Assembly (NCBI GenBank): GCA_964650405.1
Contig: CAZYTO010000049.1
Span: 1 to 24,375 of the forward strand
DNA: 24,375 nucleotides
DNA from: CAZYTO01 sp964650405
GTDB lineage: Bacteria > Acidobacteriota > Thermoanaerobaculia > Gp7-AA8
Reading direction: 5' to 3'
The position numbers were made by a program, and so were the translations under genes. Below the pieces are notes generated by a model. That model worked only from the letters and a program-made list of their open reading frames with translations, searched no databases and was not told where the DNA came from. Shown here one piece after another: positions 1 through 7,914 of this stretch (position 1 is the first letter of the stretch; the number at the start of each line of letters is the position of its first letter).

Positions 1-1296
1 CCGTCACACCACGATATCAACGTCAGTGAGCAGATCCTCGGCGGCGGCTTCTCCTGCCGCCTGAGGAACGACATCCGGACCAAGCGGGGCCTCGCCTACG
101 GCGTCGGCGGCGGCATCAACAGCGACTGGGATCACCCCGCGCTCTTCCGCGTCTCGGCCGGCACGAAGAGCGGCACGACGGTGGAAGCGCTCAATGCCAT
201 CCGCAACGACATCAACGATCTGACCACCCAGCCGTTCACCGAGCAGGAAGTGGCGGACGCGAAGCAGACCCTGCTCAACGCGTTCGTCTTCACCCGCGAC
301 TCGAAAGCGAAGACCCTCGGACAGCGCATCGAGCTGGAGTTCTACGGCTACCCGGCCGAGTGGTACGACCGGTACGTGGCCGGCATCGAGAAGGTCACCC
401 CCGCCGACGTCGAGCGCGCGGCCAAGAAGTACGTCACCCCGAATCAGCTCGCCGTCCTCGTGGTCGGCAACGAAAAGGAATTCGACAAGCCCCTCTCCTC
501 CGTCGGAACCGTGTCGACGATCGACATCACCATCCCCGAGCCCGGCGCCAAGCCATCGGCCGGTCCGAAACCCGGCGCGGCGGCCGGCAGCACGGGGGCT
601 GCCACCGCAGCTCCCGCGGCCGCGGCTTCCAGCGGCAACGCGGCCGGCCTGGCCCTCGCCAAGAAGGTGCAGGACTTCGTCGGCGGCAAGGCCAAGATCG
701 AGGCCGTCCAGGCGGTGCACACCGTCGGCAGCATGAAGACGAAGACCCCGAACGGCGACATGGAGATGGAAGTCGACACGCTGATCGCCTTCCCGGACTC
801 ACGCCGTACGGTGATGAAGACGGGCATGGGTGAGATGACCATGGTCTCCTCGCCCCAGGCCTCGTTCGTCATCACGCCCATGGGCACGCAGGACCTCCCC
901 TCGTCGCAGCGGGACGCGAACAAGTCCGAAGCCAAGGTCGACATGCTGGCCGTGCTCAAGAACGTCGGCAAGCCCGGCTACATCTTCGCCGTGACCGGCA
1001 ACGAGAAGGTCGGCGACGTCGACGCCGCGGTGCTCGAGATCTCCGCGGACGGCACCAGCGTGAAGTGGTGGGTCGATCCCGCCACCGGCCGTCCCCTCCG
1101 CCGTACGTCGCGGGCCCGCATGGGCGGCGAGATGCTGACCACCGTCGGCGACTGGAAGATGTTCGGCGGCCTCAACTTCGCCACGACGTTCAGCAGCACC
1201 GCCAACGGCGAGCAGGTCGCCAGCGGAACGCTGACCAACATCGAAGTGAATCCGGCCGTCGATCCGAAGCTGTTCGAGAAGCCGGCAGCCAAGTAG
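1..1296 (+). CDS. M16-family (pitrilysin-like) peptidase with C-terminal LolA-like domain, 5'-truncated
   Basis: The reading frame is open from base 1, so the gene starts upstream; 431 residues are visible. The first part is the second, non-catalytic half of an M16 zinc peptidase: visible residues 13-35 contain LGGGF followed by RNDIRTKRGLAYGV, the conserved R...Y substrate-cleft signature. The zinc motif HxxEH would lie in the missing N-terminal half. The M16 part ends near residue 178. A Pro/Ala/Gly-rich linker (about 180-212) leads to a domain (about 215-431) whose alternating strands resemble LolA/lipoprotein-sorting half-barrels. This suggests a periplasmic or surface protein that tethers or senses lipid, but its function is inferred from fold resemblance only. 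The gene ends at TAG 1294-1296 and is followed by two hairpins. Confidence is high for M16 and moderate for the tail domain. Confidence 0.88.
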   Translation, partial: PSHHDINVSEQILGGGFSCRLRNDIRTKRGLAYGVGGGINSDWDHPALFRVSAGTKSGTTVEALNAIRNDINDLTTQPFTEQEVADAKQTLLNAFVFTRDSKAKTLGQRIELEFYGYPAEWYDRYVAGIEKVTPADVERAAKKYVTPNQLAVLVVGNEKEFDKPLSSVGTVSTIDITIPEPGAKPSAGPKPGAAAGSTGAATAAPAAAASSGNAAGLALAKKVQDFVGGKAKIEAVQAVHTVGSMKTKTPNGDMEMEVDTLIAFPDSRRTVMKTGMGEMTMVSSPQASFVITPMGTQDLPSSQRDANKSEAKVDMLAVLKNVGKPGYIFAVTGNEKVGDVDAAVLEISADGTSVKWWVDPATGRPLRRTSRARMGGEMLTTVGDWKMFGGLNFATTFSSTANGEQVASGTLTNIEVNPAVDPKLFEKPAAK

Positions 1297-1302
1297 AAAC
1301 AA

Positions 1303-1334
1303 GGCTGAAAGGCTGAAAGGCCAGAAGGCTGAAA
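1303..1334. repeat. 8-bp tandem word array (GGCTGAAA)
   Basis: Units start at 1303, 1311, 1319 and 1327, exactly 8 bp apart. Three are GGCTGAAA and one is GGCCAGAA. The last unit forms the left arm of the hairpin at 1325-1359. The same word recurs at 22589-22620. Confidence 0.85.
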
Positions 1335-1359
1335 GGGCGGGCTCCGCTCTTTCAGCCTT
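1325..1359 (+). terminator. Hairpin, probable terminator of the M16 gene
   Basis: AAGGCTGAAAG (1325-1335) pairs with CTTTCAGCCTT (1349-1359). The stem continues through a G-T pair and GCGG/CCGC to a GCT loop, about 16 bp in all. It starts 29 bases after the stop codon. There is no clear T tract, so intrinsic termination is an inference. Confidence 0.6.
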
Positions 1360-1360
1360 C

Positions 1361-1400
1361 CCGGCGCTCCCGTAACTCATAGAGAACGCGGGAGCGCCGG
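1361..1400. repeat. Perfect 12-bp inverted repeat
   Basis: CCGGCGCTCCCG (1361-1372) is exactly complementary to 1389-1400, with a 16-base loop. It follows the preceding hairpin immediately, so two strong stems are stacked behind the M16 gene. It could act as a second terminator or as an mRNA 3'-end stabiliser. Confidence 0.7.
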
Positions 1401-1486
1401 CATCGCGGACGGCTGGCTTGGGCGCCTCTCCAACCGCCTCGTGTGGCCGCTCCGTGCCCTGCGTCACGGCCAGAATCCCGCGGCGG

Positions 1487-1492
1487 TACAAT
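1487..1492 (+). promoter_or_regulatory. -10 box TACAAT for the secreted metallopeptidase gene
   Basis: TACAAT matches 5 of 6 consensus bases and is the same sequence as the -10 at 23727. No convincing -35 is visible 16-18 bases upstream. Transcription would begin near 1499, giving a leader of roughly 155 bases. Confidence 0.5.
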
Positions 1493-1499
1493 GATTGGG

Positions 1500-1648
1500 A
1501 CTCTGCGCGACGTTGGAATGGGCGCTCGGGGTTCCGTGCGTCTGCCCGGTCGCGGGCGGTGAAAATGCAGGCTCACCGCTTGCGCCCCATCGCCGGCAGC
1601 GAAACGCCATGCTTCGTCCGAACATATCGGCAGCAATGCCGAAAGGAG
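1500..1648 (+). promoter_or_regulatory. Structured 5' leader, candidate cis-regulatory RNA
   Basis: The leader can fold into several perfect helices. GGGCGC (1520-1525) pairs with 1582-1587 as an outer stem. Inside it, GCCCG/CGGGC (1544-1548/1553-1557) and GCGGTGA/TCACCGC (1556-1562/1573-1579, 10-base loop) form hairpins that overlap by two bases and so may be alternatives. CGGCA/TGCCG (1628-1632/1637-1641) closes a GCAA GNRA tetraloop directly before the Shine-Dalgarno AAAGGAG (1642-1648). I compared it mentally with the c-di-GMP-I, TPP, cobalamin, SAM and fluoride classes and saw no match. Function is unknown. Confidence 0.4.
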
Positions 1649-1656
1649 CCTCTGAC

Positions 1657-4600
1657 TTGAAGATTCGGCCGTCTCTCTCCATCGCCGCACTTCTGGTCGT
1701 ACTCGCAGCACTGGTCGCATTCCCCGCGGCGGCCACGGTCTTCGCACCGGCGACCGACCGGCAGCTCGCCGACCGCGCGGATGCGGTCGTCATCGGCAAC
1801 GTGCTCGATGCCGCGGCGCACCTCCGCGCCGACGGCTACGTGGAGACCGAAGTCCACGTCGTCGTCGAGGACACGCTGAAGGGCAACGCCCGCGGTGTGA
1901 TCACGCTCGTGGAGCTGGGCGGCATCGCCGGCAACCGCGTGACGTTCATCTCGGACAGCGCAAGCTACACGCCGGGCGAGCGGGTCATGGTCTTCCTCCG
2001 CCAGCGGCAGGACGGGACGTACTTCACGGCCTCCATGGCCCTCGGACGCTTCGCCATCCGCGACGACGTCGCCATCCGCGAAACCAGCGAGACGGGGCGC
2101 GAGGCCCGCAACGTTCGCGACTTCGCGCAGTTCGTGCGCGCCGTGAATGCCGGCGGCTCCCCGGCAGCCCCGGCGCACGTGACCGTTGCGAACACCTTTC
2201 CGAAGACGACCAACGGCAGCGCGAAGAACTACGCGCTGACCGCCAGCGGCATGCCCGTGCGCTGGCCGGGATGTTCTCCCGTCCCTTGCGCCGGCACGCC
2301 CACGGTCAGCGTCTCGTTCCTGCGGAAGGGCCCTGAACCAAGCCCCGGCGGACTCGCCTCCGGCCTCGCCGCCTGGACGAATGACCCCAACTCCTTCGTC
2401 ACGCTCACGGATGGCGGCGCGTACACGGGGCCGGCCACGGCGCCCGATGCCAACGACAACCTCAACGTCATCTACTACAACTACAGCGGCGCCTTCACCG
2501 GCGTCTGCGACGGCGGGCTGGCCTGCACCCTCGGCAGCGGCGGCTTCACCCATACGTACGACGGCGATACCTGGGTGGCGATCTCCGACGCCGACATCAT
2601 CCTCTCGTCGAGCGTCTCCGCCGGTCAGTATCCCTCCCTCATCACCCACGAGCTCGGCCACGCCATCGGCATCCGCCACTCCGACCAGGGGACGCCGAGC
2701 TGCAGCAGCGCCATCATGAACTCCAACGTCCCGGTGTCGTTCGGCACAACGCTGCAGCAGTGGGACAAGGACGCCGTCGATTCGCTCTACGGCAGCGGGC
2801 CCGTCTGCGTGACGCCGGTCATCACCGGTACGACCGGCGGCGGCACGGTTCCCGCCGGGTCGACAGCCACGCTCACGGTCAGCGTCGGAGGCACCTGCCA
2901 GACCTTCACGTACCAGTGGTACAGCGGGACCTCCGGCGACATCTCCACTCCCGGCGGCACCAACAGCAACAGCTACACGACGCCGCCCATCACCACCCCG
3001 TCGAACTTCTGGGTGCGCGTGTCCAACGGCTGCGGCCACGCCGACAGCCAGACCATCACCGTCACACCACAGGCCTGTGTGGCGCCGAACATCACCCTCC
3101 AGCCGGCGAGCCAGAATGTCCCGGACGCCAACACCGCTGCCTCGCTGCAGGTTGGTCACGGCGGCTCGACGCCGTTCACCTACCAGTGGTACCTCGGCGC
3201 GAGCGGCGACACGTCGCACCCCATCTCCGGCGCCAACCAGCGGACCTTCACGACGCCCCTCCCCTCACCGCTGCAGGCGTCGTACTGGGTCCGCGTGTCG
3301 AATTCGTGCGGCTTCGCCAACAGCGATGCCGCCATCGTCAGCGTGGCCGCCGGCCCCTGCGTCCTCCCCGTCATCACGCGGCAGCCGCAGGCCGTCCTGG
3401 TCACCACATTCGCCCCCGTCAACTACCTGATCGCCGGAGCCAGCGGCGCCAACTCGTACAACTGGTTCCAGGGCAATGTGGGCGACACGAGTCATCCCAT
3501 CCCCGGCGCCACGCCGTCGAATACCCGCTTCGTGGCGCAGCTCTACGCCGACCTCCTCGGTCGCACGACGGACGCCGGTGCCGCCGTCTTTGTGACCGCG
3601 CTCGACAACCACGTCTCGACGCGGCAGATCACGGCGCAGGTGATCATGAATTCGACCGAGTACCGCACGAACCTGCTCAACGGCTGGTATCAGCTCTACC
3701 TCCATCGCTCACCCTCGCCCGCCGAGGTGTCGTTCTGGCTGCCGGCCTTCGCGGTGCCCTTCACCGACGAGCAGATCGAATCGCAGATCGTCGCCTCGCC
3801 GGAGTACCTGGCGCTGTCGGGCGGCACGAACGCCGGCTGGATCTCCCGCCTCTTCAGCGACGTCCTCGGGCGCTCGCCGAGCGCCGGTGAGACCTCTTCC
3901 TTTACCACGCTTCTCGGCTCCAACTCGCGCATGGCCGTCGGCCTCAGCATCCTCAACAGCCTCGAAGCGCGCACGATCCGCGCGGGCGGATGGTTCAACC
4001 GCTACCTCCGCCGCCCCGCCACCGGGCCGGAGCTCTCCACCTACGCCGCCGGGCTGGGCTCGTTCCCCGACGAACAGGTCCTGGCCACACTCCTCAACTT
4101 CGACGAGTACTTCAACTTCCCCACCATCGCCATCATTACCAACGCCACCGCGGTGAGCGGCAACTACTGGGTGCAGGCCGTCGGCGGCACCTGCGCCGGC
4201 TCGACCAACAGCAACGCGGCCGCGGTCGGCGCAGGGGGAGCTTGCCCTCCCCTCTCCATTCCGATCATCTCCGGCAACGGTGCCACGATCAACGTGGGTG
4301 AGATTCCGCCGCTCTACATTCCGTTCCTCAGCAACGTCGGCGCCCTGGGCATCCCGACCTACCAGTGGTACCGCGGCGCCACCGGCGACACGAGCAATCC
4401 CATCGACGGCGCCACGACCGAAGTGCTGAACGCTCCCTCCAACACCGTCGGCACGGCCCAGTTCTGGGTGCGCATCGGCACGCTCTGCGGCAACTTCAAC
4501 AGCGCCACGGCCACGGTGACCGTGCTCTGCGCCGCGCCGAAACCGGTCCTCTCCGTCCAGGCGGCGGCATCGTCAGATACCTCCTACTCCGTCTCGCTCC

Positions 4601-6684
4601 TCGTGAACAGCGCCGTGACGAACAACTTCGAGTACCAGGAGTCGCTCACCCGCGACTTCACGGGCCCGATCACGACGTCGATCAACTCTCTCAAGATCCT
4701 CATCCCGGCCAAGCACGTCACCACGGACACGCGCTACTACTACCGCGCCCGTGCCTTCGCGGCGTGCAACAGCCAGCCCGGCCCCTACTCCGACATCGCC
4801 AGCATCCTCATCATCGCCGTCGCCGGACCGAACGCGCAGCCGAACAGCGTCAACCCGACGTTCAGCAAGTGCGAGGACGGGACGGACTGCTCGCACAACA
4901 TTCCGTTCTTCATCAGCGGCTTCCCAGCCAACGGTAAGACCGCGCAAACGAAGGGCAAGGCGGCCCAGTCCACGGACACGACGCCGCTGGCCGGCAACGA
5001 CACCTACAGCGTCACCTCCGACAAACCGTTCATCACCGTCACACCGGCCAGCGGCCCGCTGCCGCCGGAGGGCGTCACGGTCAACGTGCACATCGCCGAC
5101 GCCGACTTCCAGGAAGGCTCCACCGAGGCCACGCTGACGGTGACGAAGACCCAGGGCGGCTCCGGCAAGCTCGGCCCGAACGGCACGTCGTCCACCGGCG
5201 TTCCCGTGTCGATCAACCTCGTGGCTCCGTCCACGCCGAAACCGAAGGACAGCAACCCGCCCATCAACACCCTCCTCATCCCCGCCGTGGCCCACACCGA
5301 GGGCATCGGCGCGCACTTCCAATCCGACGTGAGGATCACCAACACGTCCACGCAGGGCATCACCTACCAACTGACGTACACGCCCACCGCCATCGACGGC
5401 ACGACCGACGGCAAGACGACCACCATCAACATCGCCGGCGGCGACACGAAGGCCCTCAACGACATCGTGGAGGCGTGGTACGGCGCCGGCTCGGCGGGCG
5501 AAGGAGGCGTGGGCACGCTGGAGATCCGGCCCATGAACACCTCGGGGAAGATCGGCGACGTCAACATCAACCTGGCCACCGTCGCCTCCAGCCGCACGTA
5601 CAACCTGACTTCGAACGGCACCTACGGCCAATTCATCCCGGCCCTGCCCCTGGCCAGCTTCCTCGGCAAGAGCGACGTCTCAAAGATCTCCCTGCAGCAG
5701 ATCGCGCAGAGCAGCTCCTTCCGCACCAACGTCGGCCTGGTGGAAGGCGCCGGCCAGCCGGCGGACATGATCCTCACCCTTTTCAACGCCGGCGGCGCGC
5801 AGGTGGCACAGCGCACGTTCTCGCTCAGGCCCTTCGAGCACCAGCAGCAGAGCCTCTCCGGCCTCTTCCCCGGCACGACGCTCGCCGACGGCCGCCTGCA
5901 GGTGGAGGTCACGAGCGACGGCGGCAAAGTCACGGCCTACGCCTCCGTCCTCGACAACATCACCAGCGATCCCCTGCTGGTCTTCCCCGTCGATCCGTCG
6001 AAGGCCGCCACCACGCGCGTGGTCGTCCCCGGCATCGCGGAGCTGAACAACCCCGGCTCGAACTTCCACAGCGACATGCGCATCTTCAACGGCGGCACGA
6101 CCGACGCGAACGTGACGCTGTCGTACACGAACGCCAACGTCCCGGCCGTGCAGGTCAACGTCAAGGCCGGTCAGGTCGTGGCCTACGACAACATGCTGAA
6201 GACGCTCTGGAACCTCGACGGCACGGGCGGCGCGGTCATCGCCGCGACCGACACGGCCACGCCCATCGTCGTCACGGCCCGCACGTACAGCCGGGACGGG
6301 AACGGCGGCACCTACGGCCAGTTCATCCCTGGCGTGACCGCCAACGACGCCACGGGCAACGGCGAGCGGCCATTGCAGGTCGTGCAGCTCGAGCAGTCGC
6401 CCGCCTTCCGTTCGAACCTCGGCCTGGTGGAGGTAACCGGCAATCCGGTGACGCTCGACATCGCGCTGTTCTCTCCGGACTCGAAGGTGGCCGCGCACGT
6501 GCAGAAAACGCTCAACGGCTTCGAGTTCTCGCAGCTCGGCTCGATCTTCATCTCCGTGGGCTTCCCGAACACCTACAACGGCCGGGTCGCCGTGAGCGTC
6601 ACCGGGGGCACCGGCCGCGTAGCCGCCTACGGCTCGGTGGTCGACAACCGCACGCTCGATCCGACGTACGTGCCGGCGCAATAG
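1657..6684 (+). CDS. Secreted multidomain matrixin-like metallopeptidase with Ig-like and DUF4214 modules
   Basis: I place the start at TTG 1657 because AAAGGAG (1642-1648) lies 8 bases before it and a signal peptide follows at once (positive KIR, hydrophobic core to about residue 26). This gives 1675 residues. Upstream in-frame starts would add a non-signal extension. Residues 27-160 are an N-terminal beta domain. The zincin site is HELGHAIGIRH (ligands H331, H335, H341), with Met-turn M354 in SSAIMNS, typical of matrixin/M10 enzymes. Four Ig-like repeats follow from about 384, with core tryptophans in YQWY at 419, 509 and 902 and in YNWF at 601. About 200 residues of DUF4214-type repeats (621-823) interrupt the third. 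A fibronectin-III-like domain (958-1055), a beta domain (1056-1190) and two copies of a roughly 230-residue module (from 1203 and 1449) complete it. It is probably exported; the substrate is unknown. Confidence 0.85.
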   Translation: MKIRPSLSIAALLVVLAALVAFPAAATVFAPATDRQLADRADAVVIGNVLDAAAHLRADGYVETEVHVVVEDTLKGNARGVITLVELGGIAGNRVTFISDSASYTPGERVMVFLRQRQDGTYFTASMALGRFAIRDDVAIRETSETGREARNVRDFAQFVRAVNAGGSPAAPAHVTVANTFPKTTNGSAKNYALTASGMPVRWPGCSPVPCAGTPTVSVSFLRKGPEPSPGGLASGLAAWTNDPNSFVTLTDGGAYTGPATAPDANDNLNVIYYNYSGAFTGVCDGGLACTLGSGGFTHTYDGDTWVAISDADIILSSSVSAGQYPSLITHELGHAIGIRHSDQGTPSCSSAIMNSNVPVSFGTTLQQWDKDAVDSLYGSGPVCVTPVITGTTGGGTVPAGSTATLTVSVGGTCQTFTYQWYSGTSGDISTPGGTNSNSYTTPPITTPSNFWVRVSNGCGHADSQTITVTPQACVAPNITLQPASQNVPDANTAASLQVGHGGSTPFTYQWYLGASGDTSHPISGANQRTFTTPLPSPLQASYWVRVSNSCGFANSDAAIVSVAAGPCVLPVITRQPQAVLVTTFAPVNYLIAGASGANSYNWFQGNVGDTSHPIPGATPSNTRFVAQLYADLLGRTTDAGAAVFVTALDNHVSTRQITAQVIMNSTEYRTNLLNGWYQLYLHRSPSPAEVSFWLPAFAVPFTDEQIESQIVASPEYLALSGGTNAGWISRLFSDVLGRSPSAGETSSFTTLLGSNSRMAVGLSILNSLEARTIRAGGWFNRYLRRPATGPELSTYAAGLGSFPDEQVLATLLNFDEYFNFPTIAIITNATAVSGNYWVQAVGGTCAGSTNSNAAAVGAGGACPPLSIPIISGNGATINVGEIPPLYIPFLSNVGALGIPTYQWYRGATGDTSNPIDGATTEVLNAPSNTVGTAQFWVRIGTLCGNFNSATATVTVLCAAPKPVLSVQAAASSDTSYSVSLLVNSAVTNNFEYQESLTRDFTGPITTSINSLKILIPAKHVTTDTRYYYRARAFAACNSQPGPYSDIASILIIAVAGPNAQPNSVNPTFSKCEDGTDCSHNIPFFISGFPANGKTAQTKGKAAQSTDTTPLAGNDTYSVTSDKPFITVTPASGPLPPEGVTVNVHIADADFQEGSTEATLTVTKTQGGSGKLGPNGTSSTGVPVSINLVAPSTPKPKDSNPPINTLLIPAVAHTEGIGAHFQSDVRITNTSTQGITYQLTYTPTAIDGTTDGKTTTINIAGGDTKALNDIVEAWYGAGSAGEGGVGTLEIRPMNTSGKIGDVNINLATVASSRTYNLTSNGTYGQFIPALPLASFLGKSDVSKISLQQIAQSSSFRTNVGLVEGAGQPADMILTLFNAGGAQVAQRTFSLRPFEHQQQSLSGLFPGTTLADGRLQVEVTSDGGKVTAYASVLDNITSDPLLVFPVDPSKAATTRVVVPGIAELNNPGSNFHSDMRIFNGGTTDANVTLSYTNANVPAVQVNVKAGQVVAYDNMLKTLWNLDGTGGAVIAATDTATPIVVTARTYSRDGNGGTYGQFIPGVTANDATGNGERPLQVVQLEQSPAFRSNLGLVEVTGNPVTLDIALFSPDSKVAAHVQKTLNGFEFSQLGSIFISVGFPNTYNGRVAVSVTGGTGRVAAYGSVVDNRTLDPTYVPAQ

Positions 6685-6686
6685 CG

Positions 6687-6769
6687 GGCGAGCGGGATAC
6701 GGCGAGCGGCGAGCGGGAAGCTCGCCGCTCGCAATCTTCCGCTCGCCGCTCGCCCCGTGCCCGCTCGCC
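6687..6769. repeat. 7-bp word array (GGCGAGC) forming a long inverted repeat
   Basis: Units start at 6687, 6694, 6701 and 6708 in exact 7-bp register. The right arm (6736-6769) carries the complement (GCTCGCC), so both arms of about 33 bases pair with few mismatches. It begins two bases after the stop codon of the giant gene, so it may serve as its terminator. Confidence 0.8.
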
Positions 6770-6788
6770 CTCCCAGCGCCATCACGCT

Positions 6789-6794
6789 TACACT
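6789..6794 (+). promoter_or_regulatory. -10 box TACACT, leaderless-type spacing
   Basis: TACACT ends 10 bases before ATG 6805, and no Shine-Dalgarno sequence is visible. Initiation at or beside the start codon is therefore plausible. There is no clear -35. Confidence 0.4.
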
Positions 6795-6804
6795 CTCTAT
6801 ACAT

Positions 6805-7521
6805 ATGGCAAACGACGACAGTCCCCGGCAGGCCCTCTGGGTCGTCCTCGGCGGTGCCGTAGGCGGTGGCCTCTCCTGGCTCTTCACCATCGCCGGCGGC
6901 GGGCATCTCGCCAACCTCTCCACCACGCAGGCGGTGCTCACCTCCTTCGTCCTCGGCGCAGGGGCAGGGTTCATCGGCGTGTACGTCGTGGCCAACAGCG
7001 ACCGCCGCGACCTGGTGCGCTGCCTGGCCTTCGCCGTCCTCTGCGGTTTCGCCTGGCGCGTCATTTACGAGGGCGGCGAGTCCATGCTCTCCAAGCGCGC
7101 GGCCGGCAACGACGCCGTGGCCGGCGCCGAGAAGACCGAGAGCCTCGCCCAGCAGATCACCACCAACACCGCCGCTCCCCCGCCGCCCGCCCAGGTGACC
7201 GCACTCGGCGCCGCCGCCACGGACTCGCTCCACGCCGCCGCCAGGTCCGGCGATCCCGACGTAAAGCAGCAAGCCGCCGCCGCATCGTCGAAGGCCATCG
7301 ACGTCCTGGCCAAAAACACGCAACCCGAAGCCGCCGACAGCGCCGCCCACATCGCCACCACTGCCGTGCAGAACGACCAGCCGGACGTCGCCGTCCACGC
7401 CATCGTGGCGCTGAAGACCGGTCCGCAGACGGCTGCAAAGATTCAAGCCCTGCAGGAGATCGAATCGGCCGCCCGGCAGAAGAATGCGGCACGCGTGTTG
7501 GCGGCGTTCCGAAAGCAGTAA
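6805..7521 (+). CDS. Membrane protein of unknown function, three N-terminal membrane segments
   Basis: The product has 238 residues from ATG 6805; an upstream in-frame GTG at 6757 lies inside the repeat array and is rejected. Three hydrophobic segments are visible at about residues 10-30, 42-62 and 68-86, rich in Gly and Ala. A hydrophilic Ala-rich region follows (about 90-238), with a short proline run and helix-pair-like stretches reminiscent of HEAT-type repeats. There are no catalytic motifs. The gene runs convergently toward the winged-helix regulator, with only 12 bases between the stop codons. I do not recognise a named family. It is probably an inner-membrane protein with a soluble helical tail. 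Confidence 0.7.
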   Translation: MANDDSPRQALWVVLGGAVGGGLSWLFTIAGGGHLANLSTTQAVLTSFVLGAGAGFIGVYVVANSDRRDLVRCLAFAVLCGFAWRVIYEGGESMLSKRAAGNDAVAGAEKTESLAQQITTNTAAPPPPAQVTALGAAATDSLHAAARSGDPDVKQQAAAASSKAIDVLAKNTQPEAADSAAHIATTAVQNDQPDVAVHAIVALKTGPQTAAKIQALQEIESAARQKNAARVLAAFRKQ

Positions 7522-7533
7522 AGAAAAAGAGCC

Positions 7534-7914
7534 CTAACCCTGCCGCGTGGCGCGGATGATCGCCTCCATGTGGTCGAGGTACTTCTCCAGGGCACGGCGG
7601 CCGGCGGCGGTGAGCGAATACTCCGTCTTGGGCATGCGTCCCTCGAACGACTTCTTCGTCGAGATGTAACCGGCATCCTCGAGCTTGCGGGCGTGTACGC
7701 TGACGTTACCGTCCGTGGCCTTGAGGATGGCCTTCATCTCGTTGAACGTGATGGACGGGCTGACGGCCAGGGCGCTGACGATGGCCAGGCGCGTCTTCTC
7801 ATGGATGACCCGGTCGAGCTCGACCGCCGTCTCCGGCGCCACCGTCGCGGCGGGAGTCTTCTTCGCCGGTGCGGCTTTCACGGCCGCGGCCTTCACTGTT
7901 GCGCTCTTAGCCAC
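7534..7914 (-). CDS. Winged-helix transcriptional regulator with Lys/Ala-rich N-terminal tail
   Basis: The product has 126 residues from GTG 7914-7912, with AAGGAGG (7925-7919) 4 bases upstream inside the end of the preceding gene. Residues about 30-120 match small winged-helix regulators (PF13601-like, PadR/MarR-related): a helix with RLAIVSAL, then a recognition helix region TDGNVSVHARKLEDAGYI, then the wing GRMPKTEYSLTAAGR. Residues 1-28 are a low-complexity AKK/AAP tail like that of histone H1. It overlaps the upstream membrane gene by 8 bases, so the two are translationally coupled. Such pairs often have the regulator controlling its membrane partner; the target and ligand here are unknown. 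Confidence 0.88.
   Translation of the reverse strand: MAKSATVKAAAVKAAPAKKTPAATVAPETAVELDRVIHEKTRLAIVSALAVSPSITFNEMKAILKATDGNVSVHARKLEDAGYISTKKSFEGRMPKTEYSLTAAGRRALEKYLDHMEAIIRATRQG

Noticed and set aside
181..183. GTG at 181 as start of the M16 gene
   Set aside because: The frame and the M16 signature (LGGGF ... RGLAYGV) continue upstream to base 1, so the gene is simply cut by the window edge.
1500..1648. Known riboswitch (c-di-GMP-I and others)
   Set aside because: The conserved core motifs, such as the GGGCAAACC and GACGCAAAGCC blocks of c-di-GMP-I, are absent, so only an unassigned structured leader is claimed.
1573..3219. Long minus-strand open frame of 548 codons antisense to the metallopeptidase gene
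   Set aside because: It is a GC-rich shadow frame: composition is dominated by Arg/Gly/Val/Asp, no domain is seen, and the plus strand has a clear signal peptide, HELGH site and repeats.
5475..7559. Plus-strand open frame of 694 codons overlapping the giant gene and the next gene
   Set aside because: It is an Arg/His-rich out-of-frame reading that crosses a real stop, a repeat array and another gene, and has no recognisable protein features.
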